Shown here: in pieces, positions 11,861 through 22,963 of the stretch | Layout: each line of letters opens with the position of its first letter | How positions within the stretch are numbered: the first letter of the stretch is position 1 | Assembly (NCBI GenBank): GCA_032622095.1 | Contig: CP136064.1 | Location: forward strand, 132,687,129 to 132,751,128 | DNA from: Siphonodentalium dalli | Lineage: Eukaryota; Mollusca; Scaphopoda; Gadilida; Siphonodentaliidae | Direction of reading: 5' to 3' | DNA length: 64,000 nucleotides | Translations under genes and position numbers: made by a program | The notes under the pieces: model-generated | What the model was told of the DNA's origin: nothing | Databases searched by the model: none | Seen by the model: the letters and a program-made list of their open reading frames with translations, nothing else

Positions 11861-12906
11861 AGTTATCATACTTAACAAGCAATTAACTTACGAGACTCAA
11901 CTCTACAAATGCTATACTAAGAAGTTAGGCTTCCCTTGCTAAACTGTAATCTTGTACATATTATATGAGTATAAATATAATAATAGTCACCTCCTGCCAA
12001 AACCAAGTTACAATGTACATACTGGTATAATGTTACTGACAGAAGATATTGATGAGCCAACAAACATCTACCAGTAGTTCAGCAATGTGTGAAAAGCAAA
12101 GGAAGGGATAAATAATCCCAGACAAGCCACACAAAAAAGAAATAACATACCATGAGCAGTGGGAACCTATCCTCTTAGATAAGCATCTACACTCCAGTAA
12201 TTGTGCTCTCCAATATCCAGCTCTACATACAATAAACAGATGGTTGTATTTACACATTAATTTATCTAACAACACACCACACTCCATTAATTTAACTTAG
12301 AAATTGAATTAAACATAAGCCTCCATTGAAAGCTTTACTATCTAACTAAAACATATTGATCATAATCAACCCCTGCATCCAGATATATCTATAGCAGTGG
12401 TTGTGTCTATGGCTGTGGACACATGTCTATAGCAGCTGGAAGGAAACTACTCCTGGATGGTTACCAATTAGTCTGATGGACACAGATGGGGGACACAGAT
12501 GGGGGTCTCCAGATGGGGCACTCTTGTGATACTTAGCTGGATGGGCGTGTATCCCATTTAAATAATGGACACCTTTCCCAGCTCTTTACATACATTTTAC
12601 ATGCAAAAACTTAAGCAAGTGTCATACCAGGAAATCATGACATTCCTATAGCATTTTATGACATGTCTATAGCACCAAGAGTTTTTGTTATGATATGTCT
12701 ATGGCATAATTTCCCAATTTTGACATTCAACATATAATAATATGAATAACATGTGATCATAACCATGCCAAGGCTACACACTGTGGTGGAGCGAAAGCAC
12801 TGGTGGGGTTGGTCTCGCAGTCTAAACTTCACTAATTTAGCTAACAAAATAAACATTGAACAACAGATTTTATTTTTTAAAATAAAGAATATATATATAA
12901 GACTCT
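11861..12906. other. Unique noncoding stretch
   Basis: No gene is supported. ATGTCTATAGCA-type words recur at about 12425, 12663 and 12695, hinting at a decayed short repeat. Confidence 0.5.
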
Positions 12907-13040
12907 GTCTGAAAATAAACAAGACAGTCAAAGACTGTGGGGTCGCTCACCAGACTGCAAAGACTGATAAGACTGGGACTTTGGAGACCACAACAGTCAG
13001 AACTTTTCATAATCACATTAAAAGAAGTAGATCTAAACAG
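12907..13040 (+). repeat. Dispersed repeat, copy 2 (partner 5969-6100)
   Basis: It shares ACAGTCA.AGACTGTG, GCTCACCAGACTG, AAAGACTGA and AAGACTGGGACTTT in order with copy 1. The surrounding frame (12753-13106) has no coding-like features. Confidence 0.6.
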
Positions 13041-13439
13041 GATACATGTACATGTATGTGGCTAGAGAGGCTTCATGAATGTAGATCAGTGAATATCAAA
13101 TTATAAATCTACAAAATCTACCTTGAAATTACCAAATCTAACTTGAAATTACCAACTGACACTAGTGATCACCCCCTTCTCCAGATCAAGAAGTCCCCTC
13201 TCGACCAGGGCCCAGACTCCCAAGTCTTAGGTTGAAATTTCACAACCGACATCTCAAACTTTCTCAATTGTTGGAAATTTTCAATCTCAATAGCGCTTTA
13301 TATAAAACCATTTAGACATGTTCAAAGCCCAATTATCCATGGACCCAAAAACACTATATGTACATTTATGTCAGATTAATCAGTCAGGTAGTTCCAAGGT
13401 AGACGTTTTAATGAATTTTGTATTTTAATGATTTTTTAG

Positions 13440-14100
13440 ACACAAAAGTCTTAAGTCCCCATAGTCCCGTCATTTCTTAATGGGTTGACCTCATGTTAAC
13501 AGATCTGAATCTCAGTCACTAAAGGATCCTCCATACTATATGGTCCAACCTCTCTTGAGAAGACATTATAAGTATTACTATAGAGACATACAGTTATGTC
13601 CCTGGTCCCACCCTATTTAACCTGGTGACCCCATCTGCATAAATTTGAATCCCAGACACCAAAGAACCCTTCATACTAAATAACAGTAAAATAAACCTGA
13701 CGGTCCGTGTAAAGGAAGCATATTAAGAGGAAAACTGTCCTTTGCTTGGCCGCTATTTGACCAGGATGACCCCATTTGAACAAATCTGAACTACAGTCAC
13801 TAAAGGACCCTTCATACCAAATATGAACCAATTCAACCTGATGGTACACGAGAAGTCGTTTTTAAGAATTACTATGGAGGGCAAGAGTTATGGCCCTAGC
13901 TTCACAACCATTTGACAGTGACCTCATCTGAACAAATCTGAATGTGAGTCACCTAGGGAACATCCACACCAAATATGAACCCATTCAGTCTTATGACCTA
14001 GAGAAGATGTTCAAAGAATTGTTGACAGAAGGATGGACGGACAGACAGATGAACAGGTGACAGATGAGAAGTGATGACTATAGCTTCTTCTCATAAGAGC
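13440..14100 (+). mobile_element. Family B element (B2)
   Basis: About three diverged units with TTGACC...GTGACCTCATCTG, CAAATCTGAA, AGTCACTAAAGGACC and GAGTTATGGCCCTAG. The right end has ACAGAAGGATGGACGGACAG, then GATGACTATAGCTTCTTCTC and AAGAGCTT, a decayed form of the terminal hairpin. It lies directly upstream of copy B3. Confidence 0.7.
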
Positions 14101-14469
14101 TTCAAATTTACATTTCATTGAACAAATCTGTCAGTCACCCCGCCCCCCCCCCCCCCAACACTGTGGGGACATCCCTGTGAGAATATGACATACAACATTT
14201 ATTTGACTACATTAGCTTAACAAAATTCCCATGACCCTGAGAGCAAGTGCATCCTGAGAATTATATTCCATTCATGAAACCATCAGCTACCAGTGTCTGA
14301 GAGGTGTTGACATAGATTATTAATATTAGGTTTTAACGACGCACACACAACTTTTTGATACTCCTACAGCTGTGATCAAAACAAGGATTTTAATGGGGTG
14401 AACAAGGAAGAGATAACATGGTATGATACAGTGTGGTGTGGCAGGGACAGGAGGTGGGGTGGGGAGGGT

Positions 14470-15083
14470 GGGGTTGGGTAGCTGTGATATGTCTAAAAAA
14501 AATCAAAGGTCAAAATGCAAAAATTTTATAATTTTTTTAGAGTTATGTCCCTGGCTCTGCCCCTATTTGAACCAGTGACCCCATTTGACCAAATCTGAAC
14601 CCCAGTCACCCAAGGTCTCTCTGTACCAAATATAAGCTAAATCGGCCAAATATTGTTTTAGAAGAAGTCATTGTAAGAATTACTATGAGTTATGGCCCTG
14701 GTTTCTCAACTAATTGACCGGGTGACCTCATTTGAACAAATCTGAACACCAGTCACCCAAGGACCCTCCATACCAAATATTAGCTAAATCGGCCCAATGG
14801 TTCTGAAAAAGAAGTCGTTGTAAGAATTACTATGGAGGAATAGAGTTATGGCCCTGGCTTCGCAACTATTTGACCCAGTGACCTCATTTGAACAAATCTG
14901 AATGAGAGTCACCTAGGGAACATCCACACCAAATATCAACCAATTCGTTCTTCCAGTTTCAGAGGAGAAGATGTTCAAAGAATTGTTGACGGACGGACGG
15001 ACGGACGGATGGACGGACGGACGACGGACGAGGAGTGATGACTATAGCTCCACCGGAGACTTCGTCTCAGGTGAGCTAAAAAC
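14470..15083 (+). mobile_element. Family B element (B3), best-preserved right end
   Basis: Three units of about 170 bp contain GTTATG(T/G)CCCTGG, TTTGAACCAGTGACC, CAAATCTGAACC, CAGTCACCCAAGG, TACCAAATAT and AGCTAAATCGG. The right end has GTTGACGGACGGACGGACGG, then ATAGCTCCACCGGAGAC and TCTCAGGTGAGCTAAAAA as a hairpin. It is preceded by a G-rich stretch (14455-14480). Confidence 0.75.
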
Positions 15084-15106
15084 ACTAAACTTAATTTGGC
15101 ACGATA

Positions 15107-15402
15107 AAACTAGAGGTGTCACTGTCCCAATGTGTTTTTAAAATACTAAGATGTTTCACATGTCAGTAAACATTTAATTAAAATAATAAAATAATAGTTC
15201 CCATTGCAGGTGCACAACCCTAATCCTAATCTTAAACCTATTGACCAAAAAATGTAGGAATAAAAGCTCGGACAAAATTATGCATGTTGCGAAAATGTTC
15301 TAAGTCGAAAAAGGGGAATAACTCCACACAAAAAAGTCGGACAGACATCATAATCGCAGGTGCACAGGTTCCCATGGTACTAAATTTCAGTGCCAAGATT
15401 AA
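15107..15402 (+). mobile_element. Family C element, left-end fragment (C1)
   Basis: It begins ACTAGAGGTGTCACTGTCCC, matching the left end at 25570, followed by AATACTAAGATGTTTCACAT and one core unit: AAAATGTAGGAATAAAAGC, CGGACAAAATTATGCATG, TTCTAAGTCGAAAAAGGGG, AATAACTCCAC, CATAATCGCAGGTGCACAGG and TTCCCATGGTACTAAAT. It ends abruptly about 20 bp after this unit. It lies 3' of B3, separated by about 25 bp. Confidence 0.7.
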
Positions 15403-15590
15403 TAGTCAGGACGCAAGAACCCCAATTTTTTTTTTTGCTAAACATTTTTAGTACCATATGCCAACATATCCTGGGTGGTAGAGTTTGGTCCACTGATTAA
15501 AAAAATCATTGTTGGCAATTTTCTATTCTCGTGTTAGAGGTCAAAGGTCAAGGACAACTGTATAGGTGCTTTTCTGTCCTAGTCTGAATT
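15403..15590 (+). repeat. Dispersed repeat (inverted partner 21240-21412)
   Basis: ATAGTCAGGA, TTGCTAAACATTTTTAGTAC, CATATGCCAACA, AATCATTGTTGGCAATTTTC and GGTCAAAGGTCAAGG all recur on the minus strand at 21240-21412 in the same order. Both copies abut family C or D material, so it may be a non-tandem part of a longer C-type element. Confidence 0.7.
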
Positions 15591-16315
15591 TTTCAACAGA
15601 TAGAATGATATTTTTGTTAGTAAGAGCTATTGATGAATGATGTATTGTACCAAGGACCAGTGAGGCATGGTAATCTGATTGCTGATGTGTCTGGGTTCTT
15701 GTGTCGTTTCTTAGCAACCGTTGCTATGAAATTGTTTTTCCATAGCAACCAGCCTCAAACGGTCGTTTTTTATTCATGTTATGGCATTTAATACTGAAAA
15801 TATGCGAATAATTATACTTTGTGATGATCTTGAGTGTGCTTGCATGACAATACATACATTTAGAGCACAATACAGCTAATAATGTGGAGTGTACAGTATG
15901 GCCCAACATAGTAGGCCTATACTGTTACAACATATACATGTACATCAAATTGGCTGTTATTTGGCACTAAATGCCAATAGTGGAGATTCTTAGGGGTTGA
16001 ATCTTGACCTTAGTGACTAAAGCATGAAACTTTAAAGATAACTTGCTTATTCATAGAGAAAACTTTTTGGAGGGGTGCCCGGGTGGGGGTCCTGTGTCGG
16101 GATAAAATCAGGTTTCCATGGCAACGGCATAAAATATCTGGAGACAAATTTTAAAAGGCCAATCTTGAGAACCAACAAACCATGTGTTTGAAGAAATTAT
16201 GTTAACTTATAGTGTCAATAATGGTTCATCAAGCGGACTGAGTCACTTTGACATATATAGTCAAGGTCAATTGCTACGGTCAAGGTCATTCGAAAAATGG
16301 GATATTTTGGTCTAT
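15591..16315. other. Noncoding stretch with X-box-like motifs
   Basis: No gene is seen. It holds several half-sites of the RFX X-box type (consensus GTNRCC-N-RGYAAC): GTTTCCATGGCAAC at about 16112-16125, CCATAGCAAC near 15741 and TTAGCAACCGTTGCTATG near 15712. The full-site match is good, but function is unknown. Confidence 0.4.
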
Positions 16316-16893
16316 TTTTAGCTCAATCTTGTAAAGTTTGAGCTATTGCCATGGCTTGGTATCTGTCGTCCGTGTGTGTGTGTTCGTGTGTGAGGCGTCA
16401 ACAATACAGGCTACAGGTCGTACCTTTGGTCTGATCATTATGAAATTTGTCATAGCTGTTGACATGGACATGTAGATGGGAACGTTTTGGGTCATTTTGG
16501 GGTCATTTGGAAAAAAACATGGCCGCCCGCGGCCATATTGGATTTCAAAATTCAATCCATTAGCACGGGTTACAGGTCGTACTGTTCGTCTGATCCTCAT
16601 GAAATTTGTCATGGATGTTAACATTGACATGTAGATTGGAACGAGTAACTTTGGGGTCGTTCGGACAAAAAAATATGACCGCCAGCAGCCATCTTACTCT
16701 TTGCATGACTAAATCCTTTGGCACGGGCTACAGGTCGTATCTTTGGTTGGATCATTATGAAATTTGTCATGGCTGTTGACATTGACATGTAGATGGGAAC
16801 GAGTCATTTTGGGGTCATTCGGCAAAAGAACATGGCCTCCAGCGGCCATAATGGATTTCAAAACTCAATCCATTAGCATGGGCTACAGGCCAT
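16316..16893 (-). mobile_element. Family A element, reversed and truncated
   Basis: Its right end faces left: TTTAGCTCAATCTTGTAAAG, AGTTTGAGCTATTGCCATGG, then the CGTCCGTGTGTGTGT tract and about three complementary A units. It breaks off inside a unit near 16893 and continues directly as family B core (ACACAAATATAAGCTGAATA), so the two elements form a chimera. Confidence 0.75.
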
Positions 16894-17273
16894 ACTGACA
16901 CAAATATAAGCTGAATATAGGCCAGATGGTACTTGATAAGAAGACATTTTAACAATTATTATGGATAGAAAAGGTATGGTCCTGGCTCCGCCCTTGATGT
17001 GTACATGGCACTCAATGACCATCCATACCAAATATAAGCTAGATAGCCCCGATGGTTTTTAAGATGTTTTAAGAATTAATATGGACGGAAAATGCTTGAC
17101 CCCTTTTTGACCCGGCGACCCAATTTGAACAAATCAGAAACCCAGTCACCTGGGGACCGTCCACAATATATATAACTCAATTCTGACTTGAGGTTCTTGA
17201 GAAGAAATTGACGGATGTGTAGTGGCAACTATAGCTACACTGGAGACTTTGTCTCACGTGAGCTAAAAACCAC
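16894..17273 (+). mobile_element. Family B element (B4), left-truncated
   Basis: Core words are CCAGATGGTACTTGATAAGA, CCTGGCTCCGCCC, TTGACCCGGCGACCCAATTT and CCAGTCACCTGGGGACC. The right hairpin runs from TATAGCTACACTGGAGAC to GTCTCACGTGAGCTAAAAA. There is no GGACGG tract; a short GACGGATG remnant remains. The left end is replaced by reversed family A. Confidence 0.65.
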
Positions 17274-17429
17274 AACCCTCATCTAATTTCTAATATGTAA
17301 TGGCCCGATAACAGAGGAAGTTATTTTTAATGGCATGACAGTCAGATTCATAATTGGGAAGCAACATTTAAGCAATATTTATAACTGCAATGCATTGTTT
17401 TGTTATATATTCCTTATTGTGGGAGACCT

Positions 17430-18030
17430 ATGTTATGGGTGGCCCCATTTGTGGAGAATTCGTCCATAGTAAACATAGGGGCTAATCACTAACACAAACT
17501 GTCCTCGCTAGTCTATCACGCCCGGCCAGTAAGTAAATGGCGTCAAAACGAACCAAAAAATGTTGCTAAAATTTCAGATTATGGGACATCTATCACATTT
17601 GTGGCACGTAGCTCTTCGTGAATTCCTCCATAGCAACCATAGCAACTATTCGTGAATTCGTCCACAGCCACCATAGGGGCAAATCGCTGCCAAAAAAATA
17701 CCGGAGTAACCCATTATATCAGGCCACAATTTGGGCGTAAGTATAGTCTGGCGTCATAACCAACTCTAAACTATTGCAAAATTCCTGATTTTGGTAGACC
17801 TATGCAATTGGAGGTCCCTTTAAGAAAAGTACCCTGGTCGCCCAGTTTACCCGGCCATAAATTGGGCGTAAGTAGAGTCTGGTATCCTAACGAACCCTAA
17901 AATATCGCTAAATTCCCAATTTTGGGGTGAATTCGCCCAAAACCACCATAGGGCCAAATTACTATCAAAAACGTATCCGGCTAGCCCATTATTTCCGGCC
18001 ACAAATTGGGCGTAAGTATATAGTATGTAT
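17430..18030 (+). repeat. Degenerate tandem repeat
   Basis: Recurring words are GGCC.(C/T)AAATTGGGCGTAAGTA (17722, 17851, 17997), GGCGTCA..AACGAACC, TTTTGG..GACCTATG, and GAATTCGTCCA.AGCCACCATAGGGG (17459, 17640, 17930). Spacing is irregular (about 130-280 bp), so the array is old or rearranged. It may share a unit type with 56120-56690. Confidence 0.6.
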
Positions 18031-19170
18031 ATATGCAAACGGGCTCTAAAATGCAAATTGAACTGATTTGTGATGAATATCGTCTTTTCAAGCGATGTGT
18101 GAGGTTTATTTTCATCCTGTGTTCTGACTAAGTTTTATGATGAAGACATCATATCGGATACTTCACTATATATATGTCTTAAACATCTTGTCTTGAGTAT
18201 ATCATTCCCACAATGAATTTCTCAAGTTAAATTATATTGCATGTGTATATATGTCTTCATGTAACTTTTGTATATATATAGTGTACCATAATGGTCTCCA
18301 TATTTGGAGGAATAAACATATCTCTCTCTCTCTCTCCCTAAACATCGAAAACAATTAACGCGGTCATAATTGTTACATACTGCAACTATAAGACATCCAG
18401 CGGATACACACCCCACGAAAACCCGAAATGTGTTGTCCTGCGAGAAATCCCATCGCTATAGCTCAATTTGACACGGCCAGATTAGACTTCCTACAATATC
18501 CATAAACAAGATCATATATTATATACCCATGATTTTAATTATAGAATATAAAATATATTGGTTTCGCGAATGACCAACTCAAAATAACAATAACAACCAG
18601 CACCTAATTAACGAACCGGCGGCCGACTCGGCCGTCTCCGACCATGCACAACCATCAGTGGGCTGCAGAACAAAAATATCTATAAAAGTTGAAATATAAG
18701 ACTTATAAATTATCTTTTAAATTTCTTTTATTGGTAATTGACATAGCTTGTCACAAACCAAAAATCAAGATTATTGACATAATAATGTAAGGGACAATAA
18801 ACGAAATTGAAATTCCCAAGTACACCTTTTACCGGTGACCGGTGATCGCGCAGTTCGACTTTTAAATAAATAAACCGGAAAAACAAATTTTCTATTTATA
18901 AAACGCTCATCGGCCCACGTCTTTCTAATATTTGGCCACCAGTATACACGCGGGCGTGCTAAAAAGCTAAACTTGGATGGGCTAACTGATTTCAGATTTT
19001 AAGCTCATTTTTTCCGGAACATTAAGTTGCAATAAAAAAGTGGAGCGCGTCACGGAACGGACCACGTGCAGAAAATTCCACGTATATCATAATTGACACA
19101 AAACTGAACTAATATGATTTGCATAATAATCTTATTGCTTGATAAATATACACATTAGGCAAATAGTGAT
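18031..19170. other. Unique noncoding stretch
   Basis: It is AT-rich with a (TC)n run at 18321-18337. GGGACAATAAACGAAATTGA near 18792 looks like the 3' tail of a retroposon, but no body or TSD is visible. No gene is supported. Confidence 0.5.
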
Positions 19171-19178
19171 AACAATAA

Positions 19179-19631
19179 ATGGTGAACTTTAATTTCAGTC
19201 AGCCACCTGGAATGAGATCGGTTCCGTTTGTCTTCAGTCTTGGCTTCCGCAGAATGAACACAACATATAATATCACGGAACGAACGTATAATGAAAAGAA
19301 TCCGCATATAATGACAAAGTATCTGCATAGAAAGACAAAATATCTGCATATAATGACTAAAGTATCTACATATAATGACAAAGTATCTGCATATAATGAC
19401 AAAGTATCTGCATATAATGACAAAGTGTCTGCATATAAAGACAAAATATCTACATATAATGACAGGGTATCTGCATATAAAGACAAAGTATCTACATATA
19501 ATGACAAACTATCTGAATATAATGACAAAGTATCTCCATCTAATGACAAAGTATCTGCATCTAATGACAATCGGCAATATAAGGCAGCTATGGCGTTCCA
19601 TACTAAACAGTTTAGTCTCAGTATATTATAA
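19179..19631 (+). CDS. Doubtful ORF over a 21-bp minisatellite
   Basis: This 150-codon ATG frame has a non-repetitive start (about 30 residues) and then heptad repeats of the DKVSAYN type. A plausible splice acceptor, TTTAATTTCAG, ends at 19196. However, the repeat is 21 bp, a multiple of three, so a stop-free unit stays open in every frame: the minus frame 19199-19570 and a second plus frame 19375-19749 are also open. A one-base insertion near 19350 shifts the heptad register. Probably noncoding; a short secreted or structural repeat protein is the alternative. Confidence 0.15.
   Translation: MVNFNFSQPPGMRSVPFVFSLGFRRMNTTYNITERTYNEKNPHIMTKYLHRKTKYLHIMTKVSTYNDKVSAYNDKVSAYNDKVSAYKDKISTYNDRVSAYKDKVSTYNDKLSEYNDKVSPSNDKVSASNDNRQYKAAMAFHTKQFSLSIL
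19288..19570 (+). repeat. 21-bp minisatellite, about 13 units
   Basis: The unit is approximately ATAATGACAAAGTATCTGCAT, with AAAG and CTAC variants. Units are 80-100% identical, with a few single-base changes and one inserted base, indicating slippage or unequal exchange in fairly recent time. Confidence 0.95.
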
Positions 19632-19904
19632 TATTACTCGACATAATTATGTAAGGGAGCAGATATGTGTTTATATAGGGGTGACGCATATTGGGAGGGA
19701 GCCAAGTTACAAGCCCTTGTGGTTCATAGTTTGGGTTAATTTATATTAGTTTCAACATTATGAATATTCCATGTTCAAAAAGCTAACTTATTTTATCAAT
19801 TATAACAGCATTATATGCATGCATGCGATTATTCGCGTTTCCGAGTTGTTGAATAAAATAATTTTGAAAGTTATTTAGAGTTCACGTGTTTTCACGAAAA
19901 TAAT

Positions 19905-20867
19905 AGTAATAAAAGGTCGCAGACCACATGTCCCCCGACTCGAGTGGTAAACTTCATGATTGGAATTGTTAGAAGGATACTATTTGCAACAATGTTATAC
20001 AGTATATAGATGTTGCAAACCACCGCAAAATTTCTTGGACAAAACAACCCGATGAACAAACGCATGCAAACGCGAAAAAATGATATTTTTGTATTAGCTA
20101 TATAGATGTTGCATATCACCAACATGTTAGGAACAATATCCCAAAGTTTAAAATCTCTACATTTAAAACTGTAGGTGGAGTTGATTACACCATGAAGGTA
20201 CCCAATCTCATCCAAAAGGCAAAAATGTTCCAAATTTTCTAAGTCGAAAACCCCCCAAAAATATGGAAAAAATGATATTTTTGATTAGCTATATAGATGT
20301 TGCAAATCACCAACATGTTAGGAACAATATCCCAGAGTTTCAAATCTCTACATTTAAAACTGTAGAAGGAGTTGATTACACCATGAAGATACCCAATCTC
20401 ATCCAAAAGGCAAAAATGTTCCAAATTTTCTAAGTCGAAAACCCCCCCCAAAAATATAGAAAAAATGATATTTTTGATTAGCTATATAGATGTTGCAAAT
20501 CACCAACATGTTAGGAACAATATCCCAGAGTTTCAAATCTCTACATTTAAAACTGTAGGAGGAGTTGATTACACCATGAAGGTACCCAATCTCATCCAAA
20601 AGGCAAAAATGTTCCAAATTTTCTAAGTCGAAAACCCCCCCAAAAATATGGAAAAATTTATATTTTTGATTAGCTATATAGATGTTGCAAATCACCAACA
20701 TGTTAGGAACAATATCCCAGAGTTTCAAATCTCTACGTTTAAAACTGTAGGAGGAGTTGATTACACCATGAAGGTACCCAATCTCGGACGCACGGACGCA
20801 CGGACGCCCGGACGGACGGACGAGGGTCATTTCTATAGTCCTCCGACGGAAACGTCGGGGGACAAAA
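19905..20867 (+). mobile_element. Family E pearl-like element, complete
   Basis: The left end AATAAAAGGTC-GCA-GACC is a palindrome (19915-19925), followed by the subterminal word TGTCCCCCGAC (19929-19939). Then come about four and a half units of about 192 bp (GATGTTGCA at 20105, 20296, 20489, 20681) holding CACCAACATGTTAGGAACAA and TTCTAAGTCGAAAA. The right end has a GGACGCACGG/GGACGGACGG tract at 20786-20822, then GTCCTCCGAC-GGAAAC-GTCGGGGGAC and AAAAA. The right hairpin arm equals the left word. Minus-strand frames over the array are open because the unit (about 192 bp) is 3n long. Confidence 0.8.
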
Positions 20868-21413
20868 ATAGGGAAAATGCAACAGAACAGTTATTAGTCC
20901 AAGGTATATAACTAAGAGAGGAAAAGAGAATGTATTCGTCAATATATATATTTTTGAAGCACATATGCCAAGTAACAATTAAATTGTGAACAATGTGCAA
21001 AGTTTGATATATTTGGCATAAAAATAAAACGGTTAAAGTTAGAATTTGGTCTCGTTGCTAGGGTAATTTAATTGCCTAGCAACTGTTGTTATGGGCAACA
21101 TATTTGACAACCCAATCAACATGAGAGGAATGGGGAGAGAAACATTAATGTGGACACAATGTTTCTGGCGGTCTAAGCCCTTTCACTCGAAAATGTTCTA
21201 AAATAATTTTTTTAGTCCAATTTATGCAAATTTGGCATATCTAATTTGACCTTGACCTTTGACCTTGACAGAGGAAACTAGAAAATTGCCAACAATGATT
21301 TTATTTATCGCGGTATCCCATAGCACATTATTAACATTGTTGGCATATGGTACTAAAAATGTTTAGCAAAAATTGTTCTAGCCACATTTTCTGTGACCTG
21401 CCTCCTGACTATA
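20868..21413. other. Noncoding spacer with reversed dispersed repeat
   Basis: It contains the inverted partner (21240-21412, minus strand) of 15403-15590. It also holds a small hairpin, GTTGCTAGG...CCTAGCAAC, at 21056-21085. No gene is seen. Confidence 0.6.
21240..21412 (-). repeat. Dispersed repeat (partner of 15403-15590)
   Basis: The complement contains ATAGTCAGGAGG, TTGCTAAACATTTTTAGTAC, CATATGCCAACAATG, AAATCATTGTTGGCAATTTT and TCAAAGGTCAAGGTC, matching copy 1 in order. The right edge abuts the family D left end. Confidence 0.7.
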
Positions 21414-22057
21414 AACAAGAGGTGTGCACTCGAGTGCTAGCATACCCCCACCGTGGCAAATTCAACCCGCATTATCCATAAACTCAACCAATAAGATTTT
21501 TTACTTTAAAGAAAAATTTGGACTAATAATATCGATATGCTGTCACAAGAAGCTTGTACAGAAAAAATTATTCAAATCGGTTCATATTTGTTAAAGTTAT
21601 TAAGTCAGACAGAATTTTCTAAGTCAAAATAAGTCGAAAATGAGGTGTAATATTACGAAAAACAGTCTGAGCCAATCCCTAGCCGCATCATGTAGAGAGG
21701 GTATTGTGAGAAGCATGTATACCAAAAAGTTATTGAAATCTGTTCATATTTGTTAAAGTTATTAAGTCGGACAGAATTTTCTAAGTCCAAATATGTCGAA
21801 AAAGAGGCGTAACTTGAAGAAAAAAAAAGTCGGACCGAACCGCAATTAGCATCATGCGGAGAGACCGTCCTAAGAAGATTGCATACACAAAATTATTGAA
21901 ATCGGTTCATAGTTGTTCGAGTTATGAGGTCGGACGGACGGACAGACGGACAAACGGACAGAGAAAGCGTGACGGACGGACAGACGGACGGACGGACGGA
22001 CAGACGTAGTCAATCCAGTACACCCCCCATTTTCTTCGAAAGTGGGGGTATAAAAAC
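21414..22057 (+). mobile_element. Family D pearl-like element, complete
   Basis: The left end is ACAAGAGGTGT, then the perfect palindrome GCACTCGAGTGC (21426-21437) and the word CATACCCCCAC. About three units of about 170 bp contain ATTGAAATC(T/G)GTTCATA, GTTAAAGTTATTAAGTC and GTCGAAAA(G)AGGCGTAA. The right end has a (GGACGGACAGAC)n tract at 21931-22004, then a hairpin from ACACCCCCCATTTTC to GAAAGTGGGGGTATA and AAAAA. The left word reappears as the right arm (GTGGGGGTAT). It is followed directly by family C core. Confidence 0.8.
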
Positions 22058-22277
22058 ATTGACCTACAAATGTAGGAATAAATGCTCGGACAAAATTATG
22101 CATGTTGCAAAACAATTTCTAAGTCGAAAAAGAGGGATAACTCCACCAAAAATGTCAGACAGACGTCATAATCGCAGGTGCACAGGGTTCCCATGGTACT
22201 AAATATCTGTGCCAAGTTTTAACAAAATTGACCTAAAAATGTAGGAATAAAAGCTCGGAAAAAATTATACATATTGC
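22057..22277 (+). mobile_element. Family C core fragment (C2), interrupted
   Basis: One and a half core units are present: AAATGTAGGAATAAATGCTC, ACAAAATTATGCATGTTGC, AAGTCGAAAAAGAGGGATAA and CATAATCGCAGGTGCACAGG. The second unit is cut by the TIR transposon at 22278 and resumes for a few bases at 23842 (GCATATTGCGAAAAATT). Confidence 0.75.
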
Positions 22278-22963
22278 AGGGGGGGGGGGTCGGAATTTTT
22301 TTCCAGGCACGTATGATGGGGTGGGTGGGTGTCTCTTGGGTCCAAAAAGCAGTTTTTTCCATATGCCAAAGATTTTTTCCATTCCTGCTATTGAGTCTTA
22401 TTTTGATGTGTTTTGAACAGAAACGGGTCATATATAGTTAATAGTAATGCTATACTACATATAGAGGTTATCAGAAGTTGGATCAGTTGCACAATGGCCA
22501 ACAATAACCCAAATTCAACTTGATAGAACTAGAAACTGCGCTATTGGAAAAATAAAATTTAATCAGGATTCCATCTACTGATACAACAAAATAAGAATAA
22601 CTATGCAGAACTCAGCTGAAAATAAGTAATAAAATGAAAGCACACTTGACCATATGTGACATGGAAATAAAGATATAATAAATAATGGAATAAAATAGAC
22701 TTTTGACAACGTAAAACATAAAATCTTAACAAATAAATTGAAGGCCAGCCAGGCCAGCTTGAACAATTTCACATTGTTTTCCATGTTAATGTGGATCAGC
22801 TTGTAATGTTAATCACAGTAACGAAGATTTTATCGTCACTGATATCGTGAGCAAAAAAAGAAGTGAAATTGGGCTATCCATCCATATTATTCCCAATTAT
22901 TACGAAGCCTATTACTTCAGGCAGTGGCTACCAGCCTGCCATTACACGCTATAACATGTTTCC

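Noticed and set aside
11535-11880. Solo LTR
   Set aside because: TATA and CRE are present, but I could not find paired TG...CA ends with a target-site duplication or a second copy in the window.
12753-13106. 117-codon plus-strand ORF as a gene
   Set aside because: It overlaps a dispersed repeat also present at 5969-6100, where the frame is not kept.
19199-19749. Heptad-repeat proteins on both strands over the 21-bp minisatellite
   Set aside because: Three overlapping frames on two strands are open only because the unit is 21 bp.
20239-20830. Minus-strand frames with LDEIGYLHGVINS / DIVPNMLVICNIY repeats over family E
   Set aside because: The 192-bp unit is exactly 3n, so a stop-free unit gives a long repeated frame. 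The other reading features of a gene are lacking.
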